DNA from: Cercophora sp. LCS_1
Taxonomy: Eukaryota; Ascomycota; Sordariomycetes; Sordariales; Lasiosphaeriaceae
Assembly (NCBI GenBank): GCA_036250225.1
Contig: JAPZLL010000078.1
Span: forward strand, 1 to 59,956
Direction: 5' to 3'
Length of the DNA stretch: 59,956 nucleotides
The notes below the pieces were generated by a model that had not been told where the DNA came from, ran no database searches, and worked only from the letters and a program-made list of their open reading frames with translations. Shown here piece by piece: positions 1 through 10,400 of this stretch. The position numbers and the translations under genes are program-made. The stretch's first letter is position 1; each line of letters begins with the position of its first letter.

Positions 1-103
1 TCCGCTCAGGCTCGTGGGTCCTTGCACCCTGTGCTCCTATGATTGGTGTCTCACCGTGGCCCGTGCGCCCTCCTTGAGGTCATGGCCTGGGTCGTGACAC
101 AAA

Positions 104-361
104 CGCCTTATAAGAAGAGTTAAAGAAATATAAAAGTGTTTAAAAATATTAAAAACAGTTTAAATAACAAGCTAGATATAATAATAATAACTATAATAAC
201 TAATATATTATATTTGGATCTGGATTCATTAAAATGTGAGCTAATACATATATAAATCAATATATATATATTAATTTATATATTAGTTACCACATTCTTT
301 ACCACATATATTTATACTTAAACTATTACTTAGAGGACTAAATATACGTCTATATTATTAT
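104..361. other. AT-rich block at window edge
   Basis: This stretch is almost entirely A and T (runs of TATATA, ATTAATTTATA) and contains no coding signal. It begins and ends abruptly against GC-rich sequence. Such islands in filamentous ascomycetes are usually old repeats degraded by RIP. The original element cannot be recognised here. Confidence 0.7.
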
Positions 362-383
362 ACTGACTTGGGGTGGCGCCGAG

Positions 384-401
384 GCGCCGGTGCACCGGCG
401 C
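384..401. repeat. 18-bp perfect palindrome
   Basis: GCGCCGGTGCACCGGCGC reads the same on both strands. It lies about 20 bp inside the GC-rich side of the AT-rich block's right border, just after another GGCGCC. No function is known. Confidence 0.85.
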
Positions 402-549
402 AGGGCGGCCGTTTCGGGACCCCTGAACCCCTGAATCACGTGGTAGCCTGTGCACCACCACAGCCGTCAAAAACCTTCGTCGCGCGCCCTGCGCGCGCGT
501 CTCTGTATCTGGCAAGCAACCATCGTCAACCCCCCCCAATGCCGCCGTC

Positions 550-572
550 AACAGTGGCCTGCGGCCACTGTT
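550..572. repeat. Inverted repeat, 10-bp arms with 3-bp loop
   Basis: AACAGTGGCC is followed by TGC and then its exact reverse complement GGCCACTGTT, with a T-rich/TG-rich tract downstream. It would form a hairpin if transcribed. It lies in the repeat-rich left border with no gene around it. Confidence 0.8.
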
Positions 573-926
573 GCTTTTGTGTGTGTGTTGTTTGTCTTGC
601 GTGAGCTACCATCCCCAGTTCAATACACATTATTATATTTATTATCGTAATTGATGGGTACCCATGGGTGGGTAATTCCAGGCACTACACCGGATAGACC
701 TGGGGGCCTACCACCCCTGAGTGAGTGAGGGTGTGCCGTCGTCCGAGTGTCTGGATGAGGGTTGTAGATTCTCCATCGAGCCCTCCCGTGGGAACGGCTC
801 TGAAATTTACAATGCCCTGATTGGTGATGAAGAAACTTCAGTTATCCGACTAGGCCGGTCTAGAGCTGTTAGCCGGTCTTGCGGTTGAGCGAATGGCCGA
901 GAAGATCGTCGTCAGGTGGGACCAAA

Positions 927-1173
927 TGTGACGGTATTAACGATTGTTCTGAGGATAATGCGCGATACCGTCATCATAACGACTAAAGACCGAACAACAC
1001 GGCTGTGGAAGACAACGGGTGTGAGAGGCCTTTGTGCCACAAAACCACTATATAAGCCTGCAAGCCTTCGAGCCCTCACAACCTTTCTCTCTTTTCTTCT
1101 TCATTCGAGCCTAACACAATTTAGGCCTACTAATTGGTGACTATTCTCAACCTTAGTAGCCTTTCCCGTGACA
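927..1173 (+). mobile_element. Solo LTR of a Ty3/gypsy-like retrotransposon
   Basis: A 247-bp element begins TGTGACGG and ends CCGTGACA, so the termini are the TG...CA imperfect inverted repeat of an LTR. It is flanked on both sides by the same 5 bp, CCAAA (922-926 and 1174-1178), the size of duplication left by retroviral-type integrases. A TATA box (TATATAAG, 1049-1056) in the second half gives the orientation. No gag or pol sequence or second LTR is adjacent, so the internal part was probably removed by LTR-LTR recombination. Precise removal restores a continuous host sequence reading GGGACCAAATTTGTG. Confidence 0.85.
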
Positions 1174-1240
1174 CCAAATTTGTGCCAACTCGGCTAGAGT
1201 TGAAGCATTTCAGCATGCTGCGGCGCAGCGTGCCGAAAAT

Positions 1241-1385
1241 GGTACTTAGCCTGAGCAAAGGTGAGCAAGCCTGAGCAAATCCTGAGCCGGCCCTGAGCCG
1301 ACCCTGAGCCGGGATGAGCAGTGTCACGTGGGCGAGGTGCCAAAAAAAGGAAATTTTGTGAGCCCAGATTCGTCTCATATAACAC
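1241..1385 (+). repeat. Dispersed repeat, copy A (less mutated)
   Basis: This copy has several CCTGAGC units, then TGTCACGTGGGCGAGG, an A run and GGAAATTTTGTG, ending near CAGATTCGTCTCA. The same order of blocks recurs at 58466-58593 in the same orientation with mostly G-to-A differences. Both copies lie beside mobile-element remains. The element family is not recognised; a non-autonomous element is possible. Confidence 0.75.
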
Positions 1386-3130
1386 CGGATACCAGCAGTT
1401 CTACGTCAACTGTGCATTTGTCAATATCATCGGCCCTGGCGGTGGCAATCCGACCGAGTTTGCGAGGTTTCCAGGCACATACCAGGCCGATGATCCGGGT
1501 ATATCGCTCCACCTGCCTGCCCTTGTCGTTATCACAGCACAGCATTACTGATACTTGCCCGCAGGTCTCCTGGTACCGTTGAACCAAGAGGTTATGAGTG
1601 GCAGGGTCAAAGTTGAGGACCTGAGGTTGATGGAGTACCAGCCGCCGGGACCTGCGGTTTGGACTGGATGAGCGAGTCGTGCTTGGTTACTTGAGGGGGC
1701 TGAAGGAGATGCTCTTCGTCGGGGTTGATGCTTTTTGTGGCACTTTGGGATATTGAGATGCATGTAGGTACGTAAGGAACCTAGCACTTGATTAAACGAT
1801 GAGCAGAAGAAAGAAGAAAAAAGTGAGCGGACGGGAGTCGTCGAACCCCGGCAAGAGCTACATCCATACCACACGGCAGGTGTGTTTGAGGTAGTGCGGT
1901 GTCTCGTGAACCGTTGCGCTATCCCGCTCGCTCGTGAAAACCTGGTAAAGGGGACTTGGGGCGAAGGGACGCGTCCGGAACGGCCCATGCCGTAAGGAGC
2001 AGGTTGATCCCCCTCAAAGGCACACACAGAAGTGGAAGAAAGGCGACGGTTGCCCACACATTTGCCATCCCCAGATTGATTGGGACGACACCTAGCCAAG
2101 CCTGAGCATCGCGGACCAGACCATAACGCCTCGCTGCGCGGCCTGGAGCAATCGATCGACAGGCATCCCCTGCACAGCGGCCTCGTAGCCCCCTGACAAT
2201 CACATTGGCATCAGGCCATGCACGTCCTCCCGGATACGGGCCGCAACAAGTGAGTTTGGCTCGTGCCGGACGCGCCCGGCAAAGCTTCATCCAAGCGCGT
2301 CATTGTCCTCCCCGACTAGAAGTGGCGACGAACATTGAAGTCTCCGCCCTTGGGATGTAACCACGAGGGACAACAGGACCAACCTTGGCCTAGTGTCTCC
2401 CGCGGCAGCCGAAGGACGCCGAATGAGACACGAGTGGCGGACAACTTCGTTCCCAGACGCAGCCGCATCAACAAAAAGCAACCACCACAGCACCACCTCC
2501 AAAGAGGGGGTGTTGAAACATGCCCATTCAGAGTCGCCAAGCCAGGCAATCGGCAGGCAACGAAACTGTGTTTAGCGTCAGCTGTTTTTGCCTCTGGGAT
2601 TTCCCCAACCCTGCATCAATTTGCCACGTCGGGTTGCGGCTTTTTCTCATGACTCGCTACCTCCGAGGGCTGCGATCGCTGAGGGGAAGCAAGACACCAA
2701 TTTGTATCCCCGAAGGGTTGCTTTTTCTGCTCGCTGGTCCCCCCAGTTGCGTCCCGAATCCCCGGCCCGGGGACGTCGTTGCGTCAAATCGCGCGCACTT
2801 GACTGACACATCGCGTCTCTTGGCTTGCATTAGCGTCTCGGGGCGCTGGACTAGGCACACCGGGGCACGTCTTGTTGCGCCGCGAAGGTGGATCGTAAAC
2901 GACCCCGGCTCACCGGTGTGGCTTGTCGCCGTCAGATTTGTCTTTCCCCGGATCGACGCGATTCTCCACGCACCTCACAGGGAAGTCGGCGAGATATAAT
3001 GCCCCGTGTCCCGACCCCTTGTCTCAATGACCTCCAATGTCACGACCGTTGGCTTTGGCGCCAGAGCTTACACAACCGACTCTGCTGACAAGTCGATTGC
3101 CTCTTCGACCCCGACGGTGGCAACGCCAAA
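1386..3130. other. Gene-free stretch upstream of the rhodopsin-domain gene
   Basis: Reading frames here are short, overlap on both strands and show no recognisable family. The only structured signal is the tRNA-like segment at 1825-1929. The last part, from about 2.7 kb, serves as the 5' region of the membrane-protein gene starting at 3131. I see nothing else that can be supported. Confidence 0.5.
1825..1929 (-). tRNA. tRNA-like sequence, probably degenerate or intron-containing
   Basis: On the minus strand the ends GAGCGGG and TCCGCTC can pair as a 7-bp acceptor-like stem with one G-T pair. TAGCGCAACGG fits the Pol III A box, and GGTTCGACGACTCC resembles a B box with three extra bases. A T6 run follows immediately downstream (minus strand), like a Pol III terminator. 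The 105-nt length would need an intron, and the D arm does not pair well. It may be a decayed tRNA gene or a tRNA-derived SINE fragment. No anticodon is assigned. Confidence 0.3.
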
Positions 3131-4502
3131 ATGGACACAGCAAACGGCGGCATCGTTGCCGCGTCGCCTCCGCCGCCTGGTGTGACGCCCGATTTCGACA
3201 ATGGCGAAAGCGTCGCTTACCAGTTTTTTGTCGTTTCCATTCTGTTCGCCCTTTTGGCCCTCGCGTTCTTGTCGACGCGACTATTTTCAGCGAGCTTCAT
3301 CCTGAAGAAATGGCACCTTGACGATTGTGCGTAACTCAGTACCAAGGAGGATAGAGGGACGCTGACAAGCTTCGCAGCATTGATCCTCATCGCTTGGGTA
3401 AGCACTCAAGACAACGAACACCACTCTGGCGCCAACCTGACCCTCTCAATAGATTATCGCCGTCATGAACTCGGTCGTCGCCATGGTCCGTACGTAGTAG
3501 AGTTCCACCCTCTTTCTTGCCGAATGCTGAACTGTCGTGATAGAGACCAAGTACGGCCTGGGTAAACACATGTGGGACATCTCCCTCGCAGACTTTCAAA
3601 AGTTCCTCAAGGTACAGACCGCGTTCTTTGAAAAACGTCAACCAGCTGACACTTGTCAGGTCGGGATGATAGGCGGCCTGCTCACATACAACATTGCAAC
3701 CCTCTTCATCAAGATGTCGATCCTCTGCTTCTACCTCCGTTTCTCTGTCGAACGAGCCTTCCGATTCGCCGTCTACTTCGTCATGCTGGTGACAGTCGGG
3801 TACACCATCCCGAACGCGATCCTTGTCCTCTACGCGTGCCGTCCGATGCGTGGATACTGGGACCTGACAGTCCAGGACAAGCAGTGTGTCAACCTGGACG
3901 CAGCCTTCCACACCGCCAACACGCTCAACATGGTAACCGACTTTGCCATCCTCCTGCTGCCGATCTGGATGTTGCGGCCTATGCAAGTTCCGCTGTCGAA
4001 GAAGATTGGAGTCGCGTTGATCTTGATGGCTGGTGGTTTGTAAGTCTTCCTCTTCGTCTCTGCGACCACACAAGACTGACAGCGTCCAGCGTCTGTGCCA
4101 TCAGTTTGATGCGCATGATCAGAGCCTTCATGGGTATCGATGATCCCGACATCAGCTTCCACTACACTGAGAACCTTATCTGGTGGTATGTGTCCCTCCC
4201 GTTCCCATCACACTCCCATTTCGCTGACCACCTTTCTCCCCAGGATCGTCGAGCTGCAATTCGGCATCATCTGCGCCTGCCTTCCCTGCATCAAGCCTTT
4301 CGTCAAGCGATACTTCCCCGGTCTTCCGTTCTTCGATCCCCAGCTCGAGCATCGCGTCGTTTCCTCGTTTCGTTTGTCGAACAGGGTTGCCCACTTTGAG
4401 CAAGAGTCGGAGACCAAGGTGCCACCCAGTGAGGATATGAGTGAGGTGCTCCGGACAAAACCTAGTGAATCTTCTGTTGGAACGAGCGAAAACAAGAGAT
4501 AG
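3131..4502 (+). CDS. Fungal rhodopsin-domain (Pth11/SAT4-like) 7-TM membrane protein
   Basis: Seven exons close to 351 aa: 3131-3326, 3378-3397, 3453-3489, 3544-3611, 3660-4039, 4090-4185 and 4244-4502. Donors are GTGCGT, GTAAGC, GTACGT, GTACAG, GTAAGT and GTATGT. The start gives the family-typical N-terminus PPGVTPDFDN followed by the first membrane helix. Visible family marks are the KWHLDD loop, TKYGLGKHMW before helix 3, the YACRPMRGYW-type loop with conserved cysteine, and a final helix before a hydrophilic Ser/Glu-rich tail of about 55 residues. These integral plasma-membrane proteins resemble GPCRs; ligands are mostly unknown. No CFEM domain is present, so the classical Pth11 architecture is not met. 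The protein looks intact. Confidence 0.85.
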
Positions 4503-5215
4503 GCAAGGTGGGGCAGTGTCAGGCATCGGTCGCGCCTGCTTCGGCAATGGAAGGACGCAAACGCGGGACGAGCTCAATGGCGCTTGGGTTTTGGGAAAAC
4601 ATGGTTCGGATAGGATTACTTGGAATTAAGAGTATTTGGGAATCTAGGATGTTGGACGGAGGAAATATTGTATTCTTTTGTAATTTAAAGTGATCATGGC
4701 GTGGGAAAGGCAGCAATCTTTTCGTGGTCTTGTAGTCCGGTCTCGGTCTCACGCCTGCAGTCAAAAGCGAGTGGCAGGCAGCGCCTTCCCCGCTCACATC
4801 GAATCGCGGACGCACACCTTCGTTTCTTGACAACGCAATTACTTTGCCACTACTCACACGACACGCGTGTTTTCCGTGAGCCATGCAACCATCAGATGTT
4901 CTATCAGCTCCGAGGTTCCCTCCAATCGGTGTCCACCCCAGACCAAAACAGGAACCATTGGTTGCCCCTCACTCCAACTGCAGCGACTGCCTTCGAATCG
5001 TCGACGATGAAGTCACCTACCGTGTGGGCTTCGAACCCCACAGCGCAATATCGTCATTTGCCCCTCATACTGACTGGAATGCATCCAATGTTTTCCACGA
5101 TCACTGAGACCAATGCGCCTCGCAGGGACAGGCCGAGACTCGATTGTGTTCGTCCTGCCGCCATCTACGATTGCCTCATTTATCCTTCTGTCTCCCACCT
5201 CAGAGGCAACCATCG
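4503..5215. other. Intergenic, 3' of membrane protein and 5' of HET gene
   Basis: No recognisable gene. It holds the 3' flank of the rhodopsin-domain gene (AATATTGT, TAATTTAAAG) and then the upstream region of the HET gene. A B-box-like hairpin near 5024-5043 lacks an A box and was not called. Confidence 0.5.
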
Positions 5216-7159
5216 ATGATCCAGATCCCGCAGCCACAGCCAAAAAGCACCGAGGTTTGCCCCTTGTGTCAAATCTTCGATGCGATAGCCAGACAGAAGC
5301 AACCACCCGGTAAAGAGCCCATGAAATATCCTCTGTACATTTCAGCCACCAAGTGGAGAGGCCTGGAGACCCAATGGTGGGTCAGGGGTGGGAACATCTA
5401 CCCGTTCGATGATATACCCTATGCCTTTATCGTCATACAGGAAAGAGGAGAGATTTCGTATCATCAAGGTCTCGAGGAGATTATCGAGAACTGGACACCG
5501 TTGAGAACAGCTGTGAATGAGTGCGTCGAGACACACCATGCTTGCAATGCCAAGTTAAGCACGACCCTCCCACCAAACTTCCCCGCTGCCGCCTTTGGTC
5601 AGCTACGCGGCACTGAGTTATGTCTGGGCTCAGGCCGAGGATGGACTTGTCAGCAGGACAACCAAGGATAATTTGGGTCCCTTTCAAACCACCTTGACAC
5701 CTCAACACTGCCAATGACCATCCGTGATTCCATGCTGGTTTGCGAGCAACTAGGCGAGAGATATCTCTGGGTCGACCGATATTGCATTATCCAAGATGAC
5801 GACGACGACCGACACTCACAGATCAACGCCATGTCTGAGATTTTCTCAGCCGCAAAGCTGGTCATTGTGGCAGCTAGCTCTAGCCAGGGCCTCTCGGGTG
5901 TTAGCCGGCATCGACCGAAGACAACAAGCCGTTTCTTCTCGGGCTGTCGGGTTGACATCCAACGGTGCCACCTCCAGGACGGAATCGACTCATCTCTATG
6001 GAACTCCCGAGGCTGGACCTACCAGGAAGCCCTGTTGAACCGCCGCAAGCTCTTCTTCACTGACGCGCAAATCTACTTTGAGTGCGGGCTTCGCATCACC
6101 CACGAAGAAAACCTCAGCTACCCGTCTTTTGACCCCTCTCTCCACAACAAGGATCAGTACATCGGCGCAACCACGAGTCTGACATACGGTGATATCAGCC
6201 ACGGCGATGAGCGATTAGACACCAGCGTCTGGCAGAAGTCGCGGGGGTCACCATGGGGGGGCATACCGGCGGCACCTAACACGGTACCGGAAGCGAAAAC
6301 TGAGCCACACGAGCGATCTCCTGAACGCATTCACTGGCATCCTGCAGGCCCTCTACGGAAAAGATGGCACATACTACGGTCTGCCCTTGCCAGACTTTGA
6401 CAGGGCCCTCCTCTGGACACCAGCATGGAGAAGCGCATATTCTCCATCGCCCACGCCCGAGAACAAGCTCGATAACCCCGCCTTTCCATCCTGGTCCTGG
6501 GCGTCAGCCCACGCCGAAATCCCATCCTATGAACTCGCAACAATCACCGGGACACTCTGCATTTGGTTCCGGCCGGTCCAGAGCAACAATTTAGAGCCCA
6601 TCCTTCCCACCGGAAACTCGCTCAAGCGCATCAACTACCTTGAGCTCAAGGAGAACTCGTCGCAACCCCTATTTCCACGGCGAGCCACGCCGCTGAGGCT
6701 TTTCTCCGCGGAACCATCCCTGACACTTCTGCGCTCCGTGACGGCACACTTATCACACGCGCGCTTGTCACCCGCCTTCGCATGAAAAGAAGTGCCAGCA
6801 CGGAAGAACGGGGGGGCGAGAACAAAATCATTATCGAGAATGAACAGGACGTAGAAGTCGGGAAGGTGCTTGATGGTGCTGGGGTGGTTGGGTTGCTTGC
6901 AAAAGGGCAAGAGATGTTTACGTTTGTTGCGATATCGGTTACGGTTTCGGAGCGGGCGCGTTACGACGGGGGCATTACTGATGCTGCCATGATTGGTAGC
7001 GATGGTAGGCAGAAGATCACGTGGGATTCGGTTCCGGTTGTGAATGTTTTGATTGTGGAGAGGGAGGGCAAGTATCTGAGGAGGATTGGGTTGGCGGAGG
7101 TTGATACAGAGGCTCGGGTGGAGGTTGAGGGGGTTGTTGAGACGGTTTTGCTGGTTTAG
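5216..7159 (+). pseudogene. HET-domain protein, probable frameshifted pseudogene
   Basis: Starting from ATG 5216, the translation shows HET-domain order: a CPLCQIF cysteine pair, YAALSYVW, LPMTIRDSM, GERYLWVDRYCIIQDD, WTYQEALL, PSWSWASA, and a C-terminal VVNVLIVERE block. No single frame holds them. A short intron (about 5554-5602) may join the first two blocks. Near 5707 one C seems missing (CACTGCC where CACCTGCC is expected). Within the G7 run at 6255-6261 the frame shifts, and it shifts back near 6645-6648. HET proteins trigger cell death in fungal vegetative incompatibility. The shifts could be real or sequencing errors in homopolymers. The HET identity is secure; the broken state less so. 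Confidence 0.8.
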
Positions 7160-7455
7160 AGATCTTTTGTGTTCTACTGACGTGGGTTGTCTGGTTGTAA
7201 CAAGTGGTTTTTGGCTGTACATGTGAACAAATCTATTGAAGCTCGGACAGAGTTTGCACGGGGGTCGTCGGCAGAGTCAAAATTGCAAGAATGAAAATCT
7301 CCACCAAGTGCACCCCAATCCCTTTGAAACACCGAAATGCCCTAATAACAGGTTGCTCCATAGGTAGTTTCCCAATTTTCGATCCGGTCTCCGCACATAT
7401 CGAAGTGAACGACGCTGACAAGGGCTTGATCTCGTATCGGGAACCATCCGATCTT
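7160..7455. other. Convergent gap between HET and ankyrin genes
   Basis: About 300 bp between the ends of two converging genes. It should hold both 3' untranslated regions. No other feature is seen. Confidence 0.5.
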
Positions 7456-10400
7456 TCATTCTTCGACTGACGCCGGGGGATTTTCGGATTCGGTGTCTTC
7501 GTCTGGCAGCGGATGGTTCTGGGACTGGGTGTCGTCGCTAACTTCTCTGGCTTCTACCGGTGCCGCCTGTGCCGTCTGCTCCTGAGAAACTTGGTTTGCT
7601 TCTTCTCCCCGTTCAGGCTCTGACTTCCAGTAGCCGAGCTCTTGAAGGTGACTTCGTGTATTAGCGGAAGCGCACTCCCACAATGCCTTGCCATAGTATT
7701 CCTTGTCCTGCCTCGGTACTGAAGCGCCCTCCTTTCGAAGCAAGGTGATAATTCCCGTTGGGCTTTTTTTCCCGTCGTTATATGCGATGGCATGGCACAT
7801 CGCAGAGTATCCCAGCCGGTTCTCTGAATCCACGACTGCCTTTTCCTTAGTTGGAGGGGGGTTCAAAAGGACCTTCACAACTTCCTCGCGGCAGGCTCTT
7901 GCAGCGTACATCAGCGGTGTCATGCCTGATTGCGAAACGCTGTTCAGACGAACTCCCGGGACTTTCAATAACATTTTAACAATGCCAACGTGGCCGCTTT
8001 CGGAGGCGTAAGACAAGGGCGTCTGGCCATGATTGTCTTCATTGTCGATAGCCTCAGGGCTCATTTCGTCGATAAGCATCCTGGCCGTCTCCTCGTGCCC
8101 ATTCCCACATGCCAGGCTCAGGGAACTCTGCCAGTTCCAGTCCTGGTAGTTGATTGGCTCACGATCCTCGAGAAGGATTCGGACGGCGTCTGTATGTCCT
8201 GACTCAGCCGCGAGAATGAGCGGGGTATTTTGGTAAACGTCTGTCGAACATCGGCTGCTGTCGTGGAAAAACTGTTTCGTCAATCTCTTAGAGCCTTTCT
8301 TGGCGGCGCAGTGCAGAGCGGTCCTCCTCCAGTTATTGGCCATTTTGGAGGCTTTTTTGAGTGAGACCGAGACCGTCTGCATAGCTCCCTCTTTGTCTGT
8401 TTCGCCGCTCCATCCTCGATCGAAGTCATCGCCCGATCGACTTTCAAGATTCTTACGTATCGTTTCACGGAATTCCGTGAGCTCCTCGTTGGTGAATTTG
8501 CTCCCGGATTCCAGTGCTTGCATAGCAACGCCAAGCTGCAGCTCCACAACGACTCCGACTTGGTAGTCCTCTCGCCCATCGCCCATCACAGCCCACATCA
8601 AGGGGGTGTTCCGTTCTCTGTCCTGGGATACAGCGCTCGCTCCCTCTTTGATCAACTTCTTGACGACCTCAATGTGGGCATTCTCAGCGGCGTACGAGAG
8701 AGCAGTCCGGTCTTGGCCATCTGGACTGTCGTGTAGTATGGACCGGAGGTCGGAGGAGGCGATGATTTGTATGATGGCAAGTGCGGCGCTGGTTTCACAT
8801 CCCCACCAGTTGTCTTTACCGTTTTTTAAGAATTTGAACAGTGCGTCTCGAAGGGTTTGTTTATGTTTTTCGTCAGAGCCAAATACCCAGCCCCCGCAAA
8901 GTTGACCAAGGAACCGCCCGCCGCTTTCCCCATCTTCGTTGACAATCTCCACGAGACTCTGGAATGATGGTCTGGGAATACCGACATAATATGGCTTGGT
9001 GAGTTGTTCCACACTCCCTTTTGGGCCCAGTCTGTTGCATGTTTCCGCAACCCACTTACTACCATTCGCACCAAAGTCGCCTCCCGGGTTTTCCTGTATT
9101 GAGCGGCGGTAAAACTCCAGGGCACCACGAACAACTCGCTTAAAAAAGATTTCGGAGTCGGGCACCTTAGGCTCGTAACAGTCTGCGAATACAAGTGTTG
9201 TCCACTTGAGAGGGCGGGTTCTTCTTTGCGCCACTCGGTTGTCGAAAAGTAATTCGCTACAATGTCGGTGACGTTTTCCTTGGTTGGCTGTACCCTGACC
9301 CTCTTGCCAAGCGCCGACAAAAGACACAAGACAGCATCAGCTCGAGTCCCAAGTTCTTGGCTGACAAACGACCTTGAAACACTCTCAAACGCTTCGCTGA
9401 CAAGCTTGCCGTTGGTTGGATTGCCGATGATTTCGAAGTGGATATCCTTAGCCCCTTCCTGCGCGGCCATGGAGCTGACTAGCGAAGTGAAAATCTCCTG
9501 GGCGCAGATATTCATGATTGATGCGTCGGTATCGACATACTGGACTTGGTGTCGTCTTTCTGACCCTTTTTGGGCCTCGTGTTGAGAGGGCACCTGGCGA
9601 GACGCCTCGGTACCGGTTTCGCCGCCCGGACTGGGTTTGTCTTTCAGAGAGCTACCGGCTCGCTGCCACCCAAAAAAACGTTTTGCCGGTGTTTCTTTCC
9701 CGTATTTACTTTGACGACACCAGAGGACTACATCCGATGAATCCGCGCCCCTTTTAGGTCCTTCAGCGTCCTCTGGGGTGTCGGCGGGGTTTCTGGTTCC
9801 CGATCGCCCTGGGCCTTCAGTGCTCAAGACCGGTAGTTGAATCCCGACCGCTTTATTTGGCACTGATTGTTTAGACGTCCCAGGTACCAGCTTCCCGAAA
9901 AATTTTGCAGTGCTATATGGCCTCTTTGATGCTGAAGCCTTCCCTTCGGATGTCGGCCCTCGGTTTGACTCGGTGGAAGGGTTCGATCCGGCAGAATAAC
10001 ACCTCCACATGTTTACAACGCCATACTCCGCTTCGCGTTCAATGGTGACCTCGGCATTTTGAAGCGTGGGAGTGTCGGGCCCGAGGAGCAGTCGAAGCTC
10101 GGTCTCAATGTGTGTTCGGCGTCCCCAATGTACATCGCCGCCCCCAGTCGATACAATCCTTGCCGAAGTTGCCTCCCTTTCCAACCTAAAAGGTTGATGC
10201 TCGACAGACCAAAGCCAAAGTCCGAGAAGTGCCTCGATTGCTGCAGTGTCGATTGACCACCTGGCGGATTTGGAGCCTGGAGGTGGGCTGAGAACGACAG
10301 TGACAACATGCTGTTCCTTTACCAAATCTTCCAACTTGCTAACATGCACCTCCAGGGTGATCTCATTGTATGGATTCTTTCCGTCGTCTCCTGTAGGATA

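Noticed and set aside
1545..2099. 184-codon minus-strand open frame
   Set aside because: Reads through the tRNA-like segment and T/C tracts; no family resemblance.
5024..5043. B-box-like hairpin GTGGG-TTCGAA-CCCAC
   Set aside because: No A box or acceptor stem within 100 bp on either strand, so a tRNA is not supported.
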